This document shows, piece after piece, positions 9,755-17,458 of a stretch of 35,941 nt of DNA. This DNA comes from Prochlorococcus sp. AG-363-O15 (lineage in GTDB: Bacteria; Cyanobacteriota; Cyanobacteriia; PCC-6307; Cyanobiaceae), in the NCBI GenBank assembly GCA_003278255.1, contig QCFZ01000009.1, forward strand, positions 1-35,941, in the 5' to 3' direction. Each line of letters opens with the position of its first letter. Position 1 is the first letter of the stretch. The notes under the pieces are model-generated. The model made no database searches. It was given only the letters and a program-made list of their open reading frames with translations, and was not told the origin of the DNA. Position numbers and translations under genes: made by a program.

Positions 9755-10189
9755 TTAATTTCCTCGGAGTACAACCTTTTCGGCTTTGCTCAATTCTTTA
9801 TTCAGACGACCCTTTAAATCATCTGATAGAGGACGGTTTGCGTAGTTTTTGTAATGACCTGCCATTGAGTTAAGTGCTGTCTGCATAGTTGTAAAGGACA
9901 TGCTCTCATTGACTTGGGACCGATTTCTGTAGCGAGAAATGTAATCAGTAATAAGAGCTACTGCTTTGATTTCTGCTTCTGATCTGCCTTCTGCTTCATA
10001 AGGAAGTGCAATTGTCTCTTGGAGCGTATGTACTACTGAAACTGTGTCATTTACGTAGTCTCCTGTCATTGACGTGCGACGGGCTTGGGCGCTATTCCCA
10101 AAAGGAGCAAGCATTAGGCATATTCCTAAGCAGAGCGCCAAAGTTGCCCCCATCAGCCTTTTGATCAGGTGATGAAAGGCATAAGTCAT
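9755..10189 (-). CDS. psb27: Photosystem II assembly/repair factor Psb27
   Basis: A 144-residue lumenal protein that binds CP43 in photosystem II intermediates and keeps the manganese cluster from binding too early. An N-terminal signal peptide (hydrophobic core about 12-30) ends in an AQA-type cleavage site near residue 36. The Psb27 four-helix domain follows: TGDYVNDTVSVVHTLQETI, ALITDYISRYR, TALNSMAGHYKNYANRPL, LKGRLNKELSKAEKVV. Cyanobacterial Psb27 is often a lipoprotein; here no cysteine follows the predicted cleavage site, so lipidation looks absent. It lies between proS and purA on the same strand. Confidence 0.92.
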   Translation of the reverse strand: MTYAFHHLIKRLMGATLALCLGICLMLAPFGNSAQARRTSMTGDYVNDTVSVVHTLQETIALPYEAEGRSEAEIKAVALITDYISRYRNRSQVNESMSFTTMQTALNSMAGHYKNYANRPLSDDLKGRLNKELSKAEKVVLRGN

Positions 10190-10216
10190 TTTTTAAAAGC
10201 AATTTCTATGACTTTA

Positions 10217-10243
10217 GATGGCTAATCAAACCAATTAGCCATC
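10217..10243 (-). terminator. Strong stem-loop over the proS stop codon
   Basis: GATGGCTAAT (10217-10226) and ATTAGCCATC (10234-10243) are exact reverse complements separated by 7 bases, giving a 10-pair stem. The proS stop codon lies inside the stem. No T-run follows on the minus strand (TAAAGTCATAG), so it may act as a 3'-end stabiliser or partial terminator between proS and psb27 rather than a full intrinsic terminator. Confidence 0.4.
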
Positions 10244-12025
10244 ATTTGTCATTATCTCTGACTTTAGTTTTCTTATTGCAGTCTCAATATTCAATAATTC
10301 AGTCTCTCGCTTGTTCCTTTTAATTAGCTCGACTTTTCCAGAGGTCGCATCTCTTCCGACTACTACTCTCCAAGGGATGCCAATCAAGTCAGCGTCTTTG
10401 AACTTTACGCCTGCCCGCTCTTCTCTGTCATCAAGAAGAACATCAACATTCGCTTGCTTTAATTTTAAGTAGAGTTTTTCCCCTAGGTCTTTTTGTTCTT
10501 TTACTTGCATATTCGCAATTACAATAATTACTTCAAAGGGAGCAATTGAGATTGGCCAGCATATGCCCGCATTGTCATGATTTTGTTCGACTGCGGCTTG
10601 AGCAAGGCGAGAAATTCCTATTCCATAGCACCCCATCCAAAAGGGCTCTTGTTTGCCAGATTCATTGGTGAAATTTGCATCTAGTGATTCTGAATATTTT
10701 GTTCCTAGCTGAAAAATATGTCCTATCTCAATCCCTCTACAAGACTTTAATTTTTGACTTTTGTCAGTTATTGATGCCTCTCCTTCTTTTGCTTGTCTTA
10801 TGTCAAATGTTAAAGGAATTCCTCCTATTAATTTCCAATTGACAAAATTTCTATGACTATTTTTTTTGTTTGCACCACATACAAAATATTCTAGTGATGC
10901 AGCGGTATGATCGGCCAACCGTAAAAATTGTTTGTTCCAACTTTTAGCCTTTTCAAGTAAGTTGTCATTAAGATCAGGTCCAATTGATCCAAAAGGCCAT
11001 TCTTGGAGTCCTTCTGATTTTAATTTTTCTGAAGTTATAGGTTGGATATCGAGTACATCTTTCTTTAAAAGAGATGAAAGTACATTTGCAAGTTTTATTT
11101 CATTAAGATCTTGGTCACCTCTAAGACTTAAAATAAGAGGCTGGATTTCTCCATTTTCTATTTGAACTATCATCAAAATAACTTTTATTATTTGTGATGG
11201 TAATAATTCATTCTCTAAGCAAAGAGACTCTATAGAGCCTTGATTTTGAGTGTTGAATTCTATTGGATCTCCTTCTGGTAGAGGTTCATGTGGTGATGGA
11301 ATAGAAACTGCCTTTTCTTGGTTGGCTGCATAACTACCATCTGGAGAAATAAGAATGAGGTCTTCTCCAGCTTCCGCAGTTACCATGAACTCCTGTGATG
11401 CGGCTCCTCCAATAGCTCCACTATCAGCATCAACTGCGACAGTGTCTATTCCACAACGGGAAAATATAGTTTTATATGCATTATCCATTCTTTGATATGT
11501 TGACTTTAAATCTGATTCATTTGAATGGAAAGAATATGCATCTTTCATTATGAACTCTCTGCTTCGCATTAACCCAAATCTAGGCCGTATTTCGTCTCTA
11601 AACTTTGTTTGTATTTGGTAAAGACATACCGGAAGCTGTTTATATGAATGTAGTATTTCTCCCGCTAAATTAGTAATTATTTCTTCATGAGTAGGACCAA
11701 GGCCAAGTTCTCTTCCTTGCCGATCTTTTAGATGGAACATTATCCCTTCTCCTGCTGTATATCCTTGCCAGCGGCCACTTTTTTCCCATAGTTCAGCTGG
11801 ATGAAGTTGAGGCAGAAGTGTTTGTAAAGATCCAGCCGAGTCCATTTCTTGTTGGACTATTGCAGTGATTTTTTTGAGTACTTTCCACATCAAAGGCATA
11901 TAGGCATATATGCCAGAAGTCACCCGACGGATAAAACCGCCTCTTAAAAGTAGTTGGTGAGAGGTGATTTCAGCGTCAGCGGGGATATCCCGCAGCGTCA
12001 CCAGCATTAGGCGGGAGACGCGCAT
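10235..12025 (-). CDS. proS: Prolyl-tRNA synthetase (bacterial type)
   Basis: Charges tRNA-Pro. Class II synthetase motifs are clear: motif 1 region with SGIYAYMPLMWKVL, motif 2 FRDEIRPRFGLMRSREFIMKD, and motif 3 near GCYGIGISRLAQAAVEQNHD. Between motifs 2 and 3 lies the ~180-residue insertion that edits mischarged Ala in bacterial ProRS. A C-terminal anticodon-binding domain follows (VDVLLDDREERAGVKFKDADLIGIP). I chose ATG 12025 (MRVSRLMLVTLRD), matching picocyanobacterial homologues; the frame extends 25 codons upstream to 12100 with Phe/Cys/Tyr-rich sequence that is probably not coding. Resulting length is 596 residues. It heads the proS-psb27-purA run. Confidence 0.95.
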   Translation of the reverse strand: MRVSRLMLVTLRDIPADAEITSHQLLLRGGFIRRVTSGIYAYMPLMWKVLKKITAIVQQEMDSAGSLQTLLPQLHPAELWEKSGRWQGYTAGEGIMFHLKDRQGRELGLGPTHEEIITNLAGEILHSYKQLPVCLYQIQTKFRDEIRPRFGLMRSREFIMKDAYSFHSNESDLKSTYQRMDNAYKTIFSRCGIDTVAVDADSGAIGGAASQEFMVTAEAGEDLILISPDGSYAANQEKAVSIPSPHEPLPEGDPIEFNTQNQGSIESLCLENELLPSQIIKVILMIVQIENGEIQPLILSLRGDQDLNEIKLANVLSSLLKKDVLDIQPITSEKLKSEGLQEWPFGSIGPDLNDNLLEKAKSWNKQFLRLADHTAASLEYFVCGANKKNSHRNFVNWKLIGGIPLTFDIRQAKEGEASITDKSQKLKSCRGIEIGHIFQLGTKYSESLDANFTNESGKQEPFWMGCYGIGISRLAQAAVEQNHDNAGICWPISIAPFEVIIVIANMQVKEQKDLGEKLYLKLKQANVDVLLDDREERAGVKFKDADLIGIPWRVVVGRDATSGKVELIKRNKRETELLNIETAIRKLKSEIMTNDG

Positions 12026-12172
12026 GGATCTAAAAACGAAACAGATCGGAAGATAACATCTGTCATAAAAAAGGCCGATAATGAAACTGTCATTCTTCAA
12101 AGAATCGATTTCCTAGAAATGAGTCTCATCTGCTAATTTCTGTCGAAGTTGAATTTGAGTCGAGTAAAAATT

Positions 12173-12634
12173 ATGTTTAATGGGTCGTTGAGTACAAATC
12201 CTTCAGATTCTTCAGTTTCTGGTTTGCCTAAAGATTTTCAAGAATTGTCTTCCACGACAGAGTCCTTGGTAGGTATTGATGATGTGCAGAAATCATTAAG
12301 TCGCTCTAGAGCATCTGTTTATAGATATACAAATACAGATACTCGTAATTTAAATCCACCTTTTAATCCAAGAAAATTAAATCCAGAATATAGAAGTGAT
12401 CAGAAAGATCCTCTTTTGTTTCATCCCAATGAAGTAGCCCGTTTTGCTAAGGATGTTCTGCGTATTAAAGAAGTAACAGTTGAGGTTTTGAATTCACCTT
12501 CCACTGCCACACAGGAAGTCTTGAGCTCGATTCTTGATGAACTTCGTCTTATTAGGTCACATATAGAAGGCTTTAAAGGGGCTCCATCTGAGCTTTATGT
12601 GCATCGTGATCGTATGGATCGTCCAGCTGCTTAG
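12173..12634 (+). CDS. Hypothetical protein with HTH-like segment
   Basis: I chose ATG 12173 (MFNGSLST); a TTG at 12149 would add eight residues. The protein is ~153 residues. Its first ~35 residues are Ser/Thr-rich and probably disordered. Then VGIDDVQKSLSRSRASVYRY followed by FNPRKLNPEYR resembles the helix-turn-helix plus wing of AlpA/MerR-like proteins, where a Ser-Arg-x-Ser-Val-Tyr-Arg-Tyr recognition helix is typical. LLFHPNEVARFAKDVLRI and a helical region (VLSSILDELRLIRSHIEGF) follow. DNA binding is an inference; I recall homologues in picocyanobacteria only as hypothetical proteins. It is divergent from proS with about 150 bases between starts. Confidence 0.65.
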   Translation: MFNGSLSTNPSDSSVSGLPKDFQELSSTTESLVGIDDVQKSLSRSRASVYRYTNTDTRNLNPPFNPRKLNPEYRSDQKDPLLFHPNEVARFAKDVLRIKEVTVEVLNSPSTATQEVLSSILDELRLIRSHIEGFKGAPSELYVHRDRMDRPAA

Positions 12635-12762
12635 TTTTTGTTATACTGTTAATGACAAAGTTATAGTGATGTATAGCTAGAAATTGAACCTACTTCCTTT
12701 TACTAGTCCTCACAAGGGTCAAAATAAGAACTTTTGTTTGGGTTGTTGTTAAGTTCCTTTGC

Positions 12763-13059
12763 ATGGATCGCGAATCAGTCACAGTTGCCTCTATTAGCCC
12801 TCAGGTTGAGGTTTCTTCCCTTCAAGTTAGAAAGGAAGAAAGTCAAGTAGCTGAGCAAGAAGACCCTTACAGTTTGAGCGGCCCATATATTGCTTTATTC
12901 GGCTTGACCATCGCTATTGTGGCTATTGGCGTTCCCTTTGTGGCTGTACTTACAGAAAGGCCAATAAGACAAGAAAGCGTAGTCCCAACTGCCCTAGGTA
13001 ATGGATCTAAGTCATCTCTCCCCATCTCCTTCACCAGGGTTGGTCAATCTGGTAGTTGA
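12763..13059 (+). CDS. Small single-pass membrane protein overlapping ppa
   Basis: A 98-residue protein with an acidic, Val/Ser-rich N-terminus, one transmembrane helix (about 44-64, [23 protein letters not shown]) and a short polar C-terminus. There is no recognisable family or signal peptide. ATG 12763 is the first start. The last 59 bases overlap the start of ppa in another frame. An imperfectly placed inverted repeat GAACTT...AAGTTC lies just upstream. The overlap suggests translational coupling with ppa, but the function is unknown. Confidence 0.65.
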   Translation: MDRESVTVASISPQVEVSSLQVRKEESQVAEQEDPYSLSGPYIALFGLTIAIVAIGVPFVAVLTERPIRQESVVPTALGNGSKSSLPISFTRVGQSGS

Positions 13060-13513
13060 AATACCTGCAGGTAGTAGGAATAAGTATGAGTATTCAGCTG
13101 AAGCTGGAGTGATGGCTTTGGATAGGGTTCTACATTCTTCTGTGCGTTATCCCTTTGATTACGGATTTATACCTAACACTCTTGCCGAGGATGGAGCTCC
13201 TTTAGATGCAATGGTGATTATGGAAGAGCCAACGTTTGCGGGTTGTCTTATTAAAGCTAGACCTATTGGAGTCTTGGATATGCATGATTCAGGAGCTTAT
13301 GACGGAAAACTTTTATGTGTTCCTATTGCTGATCCTCGTCAGCGTTCAATTACTAGTATTAAACAAATAGCTCCTATTCAATTAGAAGATGTAGCTGAAT
13401 TTTTTCGAACTTACAAAAGTCTTGAAGGTAGGGTTATTGTTATTGATGGTTGGCGAGATTGTGATGTAGTCAATAAATTGTTGGAAAAGTGTATTCATGC
13501 TTCTAAATGCTAG
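13001..13513 (+). CDS. ppa: Family I soluble inorganic pyrophosphatase, atypical active site
   Basis: A 170-residue homologue of the enzyme that hydrolyses pyrophosphate to phosphate. The fold is clear from [44 protein letters not shown] and [11 protein letters not shown]. Aligning by eye with E. coli PPase, most active-site residues are kept (Glu20, Lys28, Glu30, Arg42, Tyr50, Tyr54, Asp64, Asp69, Asp96, Asp101, Lys103). However the signature DGDPxD reads DGAPLD, so the residue matching E. coli Asp67 is Ala66, and the residue matching Glu98 is Ser97. Those changes would be expected to cripple or alter catalysis. The start ATG 13001 gives [16 protein letters not shown], like relatives, and overlaps the upstream gene by 59 bases. 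Confidence 0.92.
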   Translation: MDLSHLSPSPSPGLVNLVVEIPAGSRNKYEYSAEAGVMALDRVLHSSVRYPFDYGFIPNTLAEDGAPLDAMVIMEEPTFAGCLIKARPIGVLDMHDSGAYDGKLLCVPIADPRQRSITSIKQIAPIQLEDVAEFFRTYKSLEGRVIVIDGWRDCDVVNKLLEKCIHASKC

Positions 13514-13581
13514 TGTTTAAAAATACAAATTATACTTACCTAGCTTTTTGATTTCTCTCTTGATTCTTTATATTGCTAAGA

Positions 13582-13944
13582 ATGGATTCTGAACTTCGAC
13601 TTTATAGTTATTCTGCTTGTTCAACTTGCAGGAAGGCTATTGCTTGGCTGCGCGATCACAATTTGCAGCATGAAATAGTTGATATTGTTAAAAATCCTCC
13701 GCCTAGAGAATTATTAAGTGAAGCAATTGTTCAGCTGGGTGATCGCAAATATCTTTTTAATACAAGTGGGAAAAGTTACCGTGCGATTGGATCTTCAGCA
13801 GTTAAGTCTATGTCAGAGGAACAAGTACTAGATGCTCTTGTTAGTGATGGGAAGCTCATTAAGAGACCTTTGTTGATTACAGGGCGAGGTCAGATACTGG
13901 TTGGATTTAAACTTGTTTATTGGGCTGAGGTTTTGTTGAACTAA
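13582..13944 (+). CDS. ArsC/Spx/MgsR-family thioredoxin-fold protein
   Basis: A ~120-residue protein of the arsenate reductase-like family. ATG 13582 gives MDSELRLYSYSACSTCRKAI with the redox CxxC pair Cys13/Cys16; a TTG at 13573 would add three residues. The C-terminal KLIKRPLLITGRG block and the VGFKLVYW ending are those of the Spx/MgsR/YffB-type subgroup rather than of true arsenate reductases. Members act as RNA polymerase-binding redox regulators in Firmicutes or as uncharacterised reductases elsewhere; the cyanobacterial role is not clear. Its 3' end overlaps the convergent membrane protein gene by 38 bases. Confidence 0.85.
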   Translation: MDSELRLYSYSACSTCRKAIAWLRDHNLQHEIVDIVKNPPPRELLSEAIVQLGDRKYLFNTSGKSYRAIGSSAVKSMSEEQVLDALVSDGKLIKRPLLITGRGQILVGFKLVYWAEVLLN

Positions 13945-15412
13945 AATTCAATCCGTCAAGTTCAGTTATTAAATCATCTAAGGTGCCTTGATTCTTTAAT
14001 TGATTAAAGCTTAAGCGTTTTAATTCCTCAAGAAAGGTGAGAAGTAGCTGTTGACTTTCTTTGAGGACATCGTCTTTGTCTAAAGTACAAGCAAGTTCTT
14101 CCCAAAAACGATCTATAGCATTTAAACTCAATTGTTCCAATAACAAGTCTTTTTGACCAAGTTGGTCACCTGCACTTTTAGAAAGATCAAGTAATGCATC
14201 TACCATCCCTGATGCTAGTTGATAGCTTATTACTGATTCGGCTTTCTCAAATATAGCAAGATTTCTTATTGGGTTAGGCATAGTTGATCTCTCTAGACTG
14301 CGTTGAAGTGCATGATCAAAGAGTGCAATTAATTGTGGCCGCATATTTGGTCCGATCTTATTTAGAAGAAGAGGAAGCCACAGTCCTATGAATTTGTTGA
14401 TTTCATTTTTATTGTTCTTATTAACTCTTTGATGACTGCATAGACTGCGGATTCGTTGAGGAATGTGCGACGAACGAATTAAATTTTGCAATGAATCTAC
14501 AATTCTCAATGTAAAAACTTCGAAAATCTCTATAGCAAGTAGTGCAACTATGCCTTGACTAATTACTGCTCTAATGGGTTCTATCTGTATCAGATTAGAA
14601 TTATATAGACGTTCTGTTATTGGCATTATTCTGGTTAGTCTCCAGAAGGGAAGTATCAAAGGAAGGTCTATCCATCTTCTCAAAAGGGCGTCACGCCAAC
14701 TTATAGCTGGAAATCGTCTTTTGAAACGTACTGTTTTTATAAGAATATCAAGAATGAAGAGTATTTGGAATGGTATATCTATTCGCCAGGCTTGGTTGAT
14801 TGGATTACCATGTCTGTCAGTAGTTCTAGAATAGTTTGTTTTAATAAGTGGAATAATCTCTTCATTCCAGAACTTTCTTTCTTCATTCCAAACAACTGTA
14901 TCTAGATATTCTTTGCTAAGAATATAAGAAGCTGCTTCTTTGTAAGACGATATAGTTGTTTTGCTTTTAAATTTAGATTGTAATTTGTCTAGTGCATTAA
15001 CATTTCTTAACCCAATATAGTAATAACTCTCAAAAAGCTCTCTAGTAAGTTCTCGTTGTTTTTTTATTAACTTGTTTAATTCATATGGATTGCGATTTTT
15101 TGAGAGAAGGACTTGGTCAAGCTTTGTAAAATTTTCTAAGGTTGATTTAGTTTCACTATGATCTTGTATACCCTTAATTGGATCGTAAAAGGGTGTAATA
15201 TTAGGGATAATTTTTAGTGAAATATTGGCTTTATTTAACAGAACGATATCAATTGTACGGTTGATCCAAAAATTTCTAAGAGGGATATAAGTTACGTCAA
15301 ATATGATCCATATCAAATTTGCAGTTGCACAAAGAGCCAAAACCTGATTCCACCTATGCCAACATATGCGTTCTGGGCTCTGCTTTAGAACTTGCCAGCG
15401 AGGACGAACCAT
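13907..15412 (-). CDS. Large conserved membrane protein of unknown function
   Basis: About 501 residues from ATG 15412 (MVRPRWQVLKQ); a GTG at 15430 would add six. One hydrophobic helix lies near residue 20-42, followed by a ~150-residue charged region with long helices. A second cluster holds up to three helices (around IPFQILFILDILIKTV, WIDLPLILPFWRLTRI and AVISQGIVALLAIEIFEVF). Basic residues between those helices (RFKRRFP, RRWID, FWRLTRIMP) loosely recall voltage-sensor or channel segments, but no pore motif is visible. The C-terminal ~180 residues are soluble and helical. I recall homologues only as conserved hypotheticals in cyanobacteria. It is divergent from lepB. Confidence 0.7.
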   Translation of the reverse strand: MVRPRWQVLKQSPERICWHRWNQVLALCATANLIWIIFDVTYIPLRNFWINRTIDIVLLNKANISLKIIPNITPFYDPIKGIQDHSETKSTLENFTKLDQVLLSKNRNPYELNKLIKKQRELTRELFESYYYIGLRNVNALDKLQSKFKSKTTISSYKEAASYILSKEYLDTVVWNEERKFWNEEIIPLIKTNYSRTTDRHGNPINQAWRIDIPFQILFILDILIKTVRFKRRFPAISWRDALLRRWIDLPLILPFWRLTRIMPITERLYNSNLIQIEPIRAVISQGIVALLAIEIFEVFTLRIVDSLQNLIRSSHIPQRIRSLCSHQRVNKNNKNEINKFIGLWLPLLLNKIGPNMRPQLIALFDHALQRSLERSTMPNPIRNLAIFEKAESVISYQLASGMVDALLDLSKSAGDQLGQKDLLLEQLSLNAIDRFWEELACTLDKDDVLKESQQLLLTFLEELKRLSFNQLKNQGTLDDLITELDGLNFSSTKPQPNKQV

Positions 15413-15468
15413 AATTCCATTTCTCTCCACTTACGGTAAAGCAATTTGATAGTGTCTATCGTTAGGTA

Positions 15469-16206
15469 TTGAATTCAAATAAAATCCTCTTGACCAAAGC
15501 TCATAAGAATGATTCTCATCTAAGAAATAAAACTGGGGGAAAAGTCCCATCATTGAGCTCTATAGAACATCCTTTTTGGGATTTCTGGGGGCCAATATTA
15601 ATGACCCTATCTCTTTACATTGGTATTCGTCATTACATTGCAGAGGCAAGATACATTCCTTCTGGTTCAATGCTCCCCGGACTAAAGGTACATGATCGAC
15701 TTTTGATTGAAAAACTTAGTTATCGTTATAGATCACCATCTAGAGGTGAGATAGTTGTCTTTAACTCACCTTTTGCTTTTGATACTATTTTAAATTCAAA
15801 GCGAAGCTCTGGTTCTTTTCAGTGTGCTTTTTTGAATATTCCTATAATAAATATAATTCCAGGATTGTCTAATCCAGCATGTGATGCATATATAAAAAGA
15901 GTAGTTGCTATATCAGGAGATACAATCCATGTAACCCAAACAGGCAAAGTAATTGTTAATAATAAACCATTGAAAGAATCTTATGTAAAGCAGTATTGCT
16001 CTTTGGGGCAAAATGGAAAGAGTGATTGTTTAGAACTTAAAACTACTGTTCCTGATAAGCATGTCTTAGTTCTTGGAGATAATAGAAGTAATAGTTGGGA
16101 TAGTCGTTTTTGGCCGGGAGGACCGTTTCTTCCAGAAGGAGAAATTCTAGGCAGAGCTATTTGGAGGTTCTGGCCAATCAATCGCTTAGGGGCTTTGCAT
16201 CTATAA
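15469..16206 (+). CDS. lepB: Signal peptidase I
   Basis: Cleaves signal peptides from proteins exported across the plasma or thylakoid membrane. The single N-terminal anchor (about 38-56) is followed by IPSGSMLP with nucleophile Ser67, then YIKRVVAISGD with general base Lys143, and the late box GDNRSNSWDSRFWPGG. The 245-residue length is normal for cyanobacterial type I signal peptidases. The start is TTG at 15469, since no ATG precedes the conserved region in frame. About 29 bases at the 3' end overlap the convergent dihydroorotase-like gene. Confidence 0.93.
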   Translation: MNSNKILLTKAHKNDSHLRNKTGGKVPSLSSIEHPFWDFWGPILMTLSLYIGIRHYIAEARYIPSGSMLPGLKVHDRLLIEKLSYRYRSPSRGEIVVFNSPFAFDTILNSKRSSGSFQCAFLNIPIINIIPGLSNPACDAYIKRVVAISGDTIHVTQTGKVIVNNKPLKESYVKQYCSLGQNGKSDCLELKTTVPDKHVLVLGDNRSNSWDSRFWPGGPFLPEGEILGRAIWRFWPINRLGALHL

Positions 16207-17455
16207 GGCCACAACTTATTATTTTACCTGTTAATTCTTTCCCTTCCCATGGTTGATTGGCACCAAGGGAGATCCCTTTGTTGTTGAGACTTTGTTCCCA
16301 GGTTTTTTGGGGATCAAATAGTAGCCATCGACGACTTCCTATTTCCAAAGACTCTTCTTGTGTATTGATCATTCTAGATGGACCAAAACTTAATACTTTC
16401 CAGAGTTCTTCAATGCTCCACCCTTCTTTAACAATAAGTTCTTGCCATAGCGCAGGAAGTACTAATTGATATCCACAAAGTCCAGGTTGCCTTTGATCTG
16501 GGGGAAGAAGTATTTCTTCTTTATCTAGAGGAATACTGTTAACTGCTACAGCAGTTAAAATACCCTTTAATAGTCCTTTAATAAGAGACTTTCTGTCTTC
16601 ATTAGTTCCTATTGAAGGTGTTATTCTCCATCCTAAATCTATTGGACTTAGTAAGCTTCCATCTGCCACTAGATGCCACCAGCATACAGTTGCCAAAGGT
16701 TTATTTTTTGATGCTTGGAGTATAGATATTCCATCAGCTGTTGAAATATTCATTAGGCAAATGTTCGATTTTGGATGTTGTCTATGAAGTTCAATTAATT
16801 GAGTAAGAGGAAATGTTTCACTAGCCCTCGGATCTGGTGGCCAACCTGCACGGAGTGCTTCTACACCTTCTCTAACCATTCCATTGCCTTGAATATCAGC
16901 ATCTCTTGGTGCAACTAAGAGAGGAAATGATCCTATTTCTCCTAGAACTAGGCCTTTTTTTAAAAGATCAATAGGCAACATTAGATCATCTTCTGCTAAA
17001 CCAATTGCACCATTTTCTAAAAGATCAGCATGTGGTGCGAGCTCTTTTCTTTGTCCAGATTTACTAAAGCTACCCCATAAATGAATAACTACTTCGGTTT
17101 GAGGGTTCGAAAAACCTTTTAAAAGTTCAGGGCGATCTCGCCATATATTGCTTCTTGGGAGTAGGGCTAATTGACCATAACCTGCATTAGCTGCTGCAAT
17201 TTTAAGACTTTGAAGATTTTCATTTTTGCTATTAATGGGGGCTTCAAGAACTGAATGTGGGTCTACTAAGCATGGAGCTAGCAGTTGGTTCTCAGCAGAT
17301 TCATTAGCAATTCCTTTTGCTTTTCCCTGTTTTCGTGCCTCATTTCCAAAAGCTATTAAATGATTGTCAATTATTAAGGCAGCATCTTGGACAACAGAGT
17401 GCTTTGAGTCATAAAGAATTTTGACAGGATCTAATAATTTTGATTGATTATTCAT
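16178..17455 (-). CDS. Dihydroorotase-like protein lacking metal ligands (PyrX type)
   Basis: A 425-residue amidohydrolase-fold protein in the cyanobacterial dihydroorotase group (GNGMVREGVEALRAGWP and RITPSIGTNEDRKSLIKGLL are typical blocks). The catalytic metal site is eroded. Where active enzymes have DxHxH, this one has DPHSV (65-69), so the second His is gone. Where they have the catalytic DHAPH-like box, this one has NSIPL (306-310), with both Asp and His lost. This matches the idea of a PyrX pseudo-dihydroorotase, which elsewhere is a structural partner of aspartate transcarbamoylase. Annotation as a working PyrC would be unsafe. It lies 3 bases downstream of the phosphatase gene on the same strand. 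Confidence 0.85.
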   Translation of the reverse strand: MNNQSKLLDPVKILYDSKHSVVQDAALIIDNHLIAFGNEARKQGKAKGIANESAENQLLAPCLVDPHSVLEAPINSKNENLQSLKIAAANAGYGQLALLPRSNIWRDRPELLKGFSNPQTEVVIHLWGSFSKSGQRKELAPHADLLENGAIGLAEDDLMLPIDLLKKGLVLGEIGSFPLLVAPRDADIQGNGMVREGVEALRAGWPPDPRASETFPLTQLIELHRQHPKSNICLMNISTADGISILQASKNKPLATVCWWHLVADGSLLSPIDLGWRITPSIGTNEDRKSLIKGLLKGILTAVAVNSIPLDKEEILLPPDQRQPGLCGYQLVLPALWQELIVKEGWSIEELWKVLSFGPSRMINTQEESLEIGSRRWLLFDPQKTWEQSLNNKGISLGANQPWEGKELTGKIISCGLIDAKPLSD

Positions 17456-17458
17456 GAA

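Noticed and set aside
12119-12129. 11-base palindrome ATGAGTCTCAT in the proS divergent gap as a proven operator
   Set aside because: Short arms (5 bases) occur by chance in a 36 kb window; kept only as a hint for the HTH-like gene.
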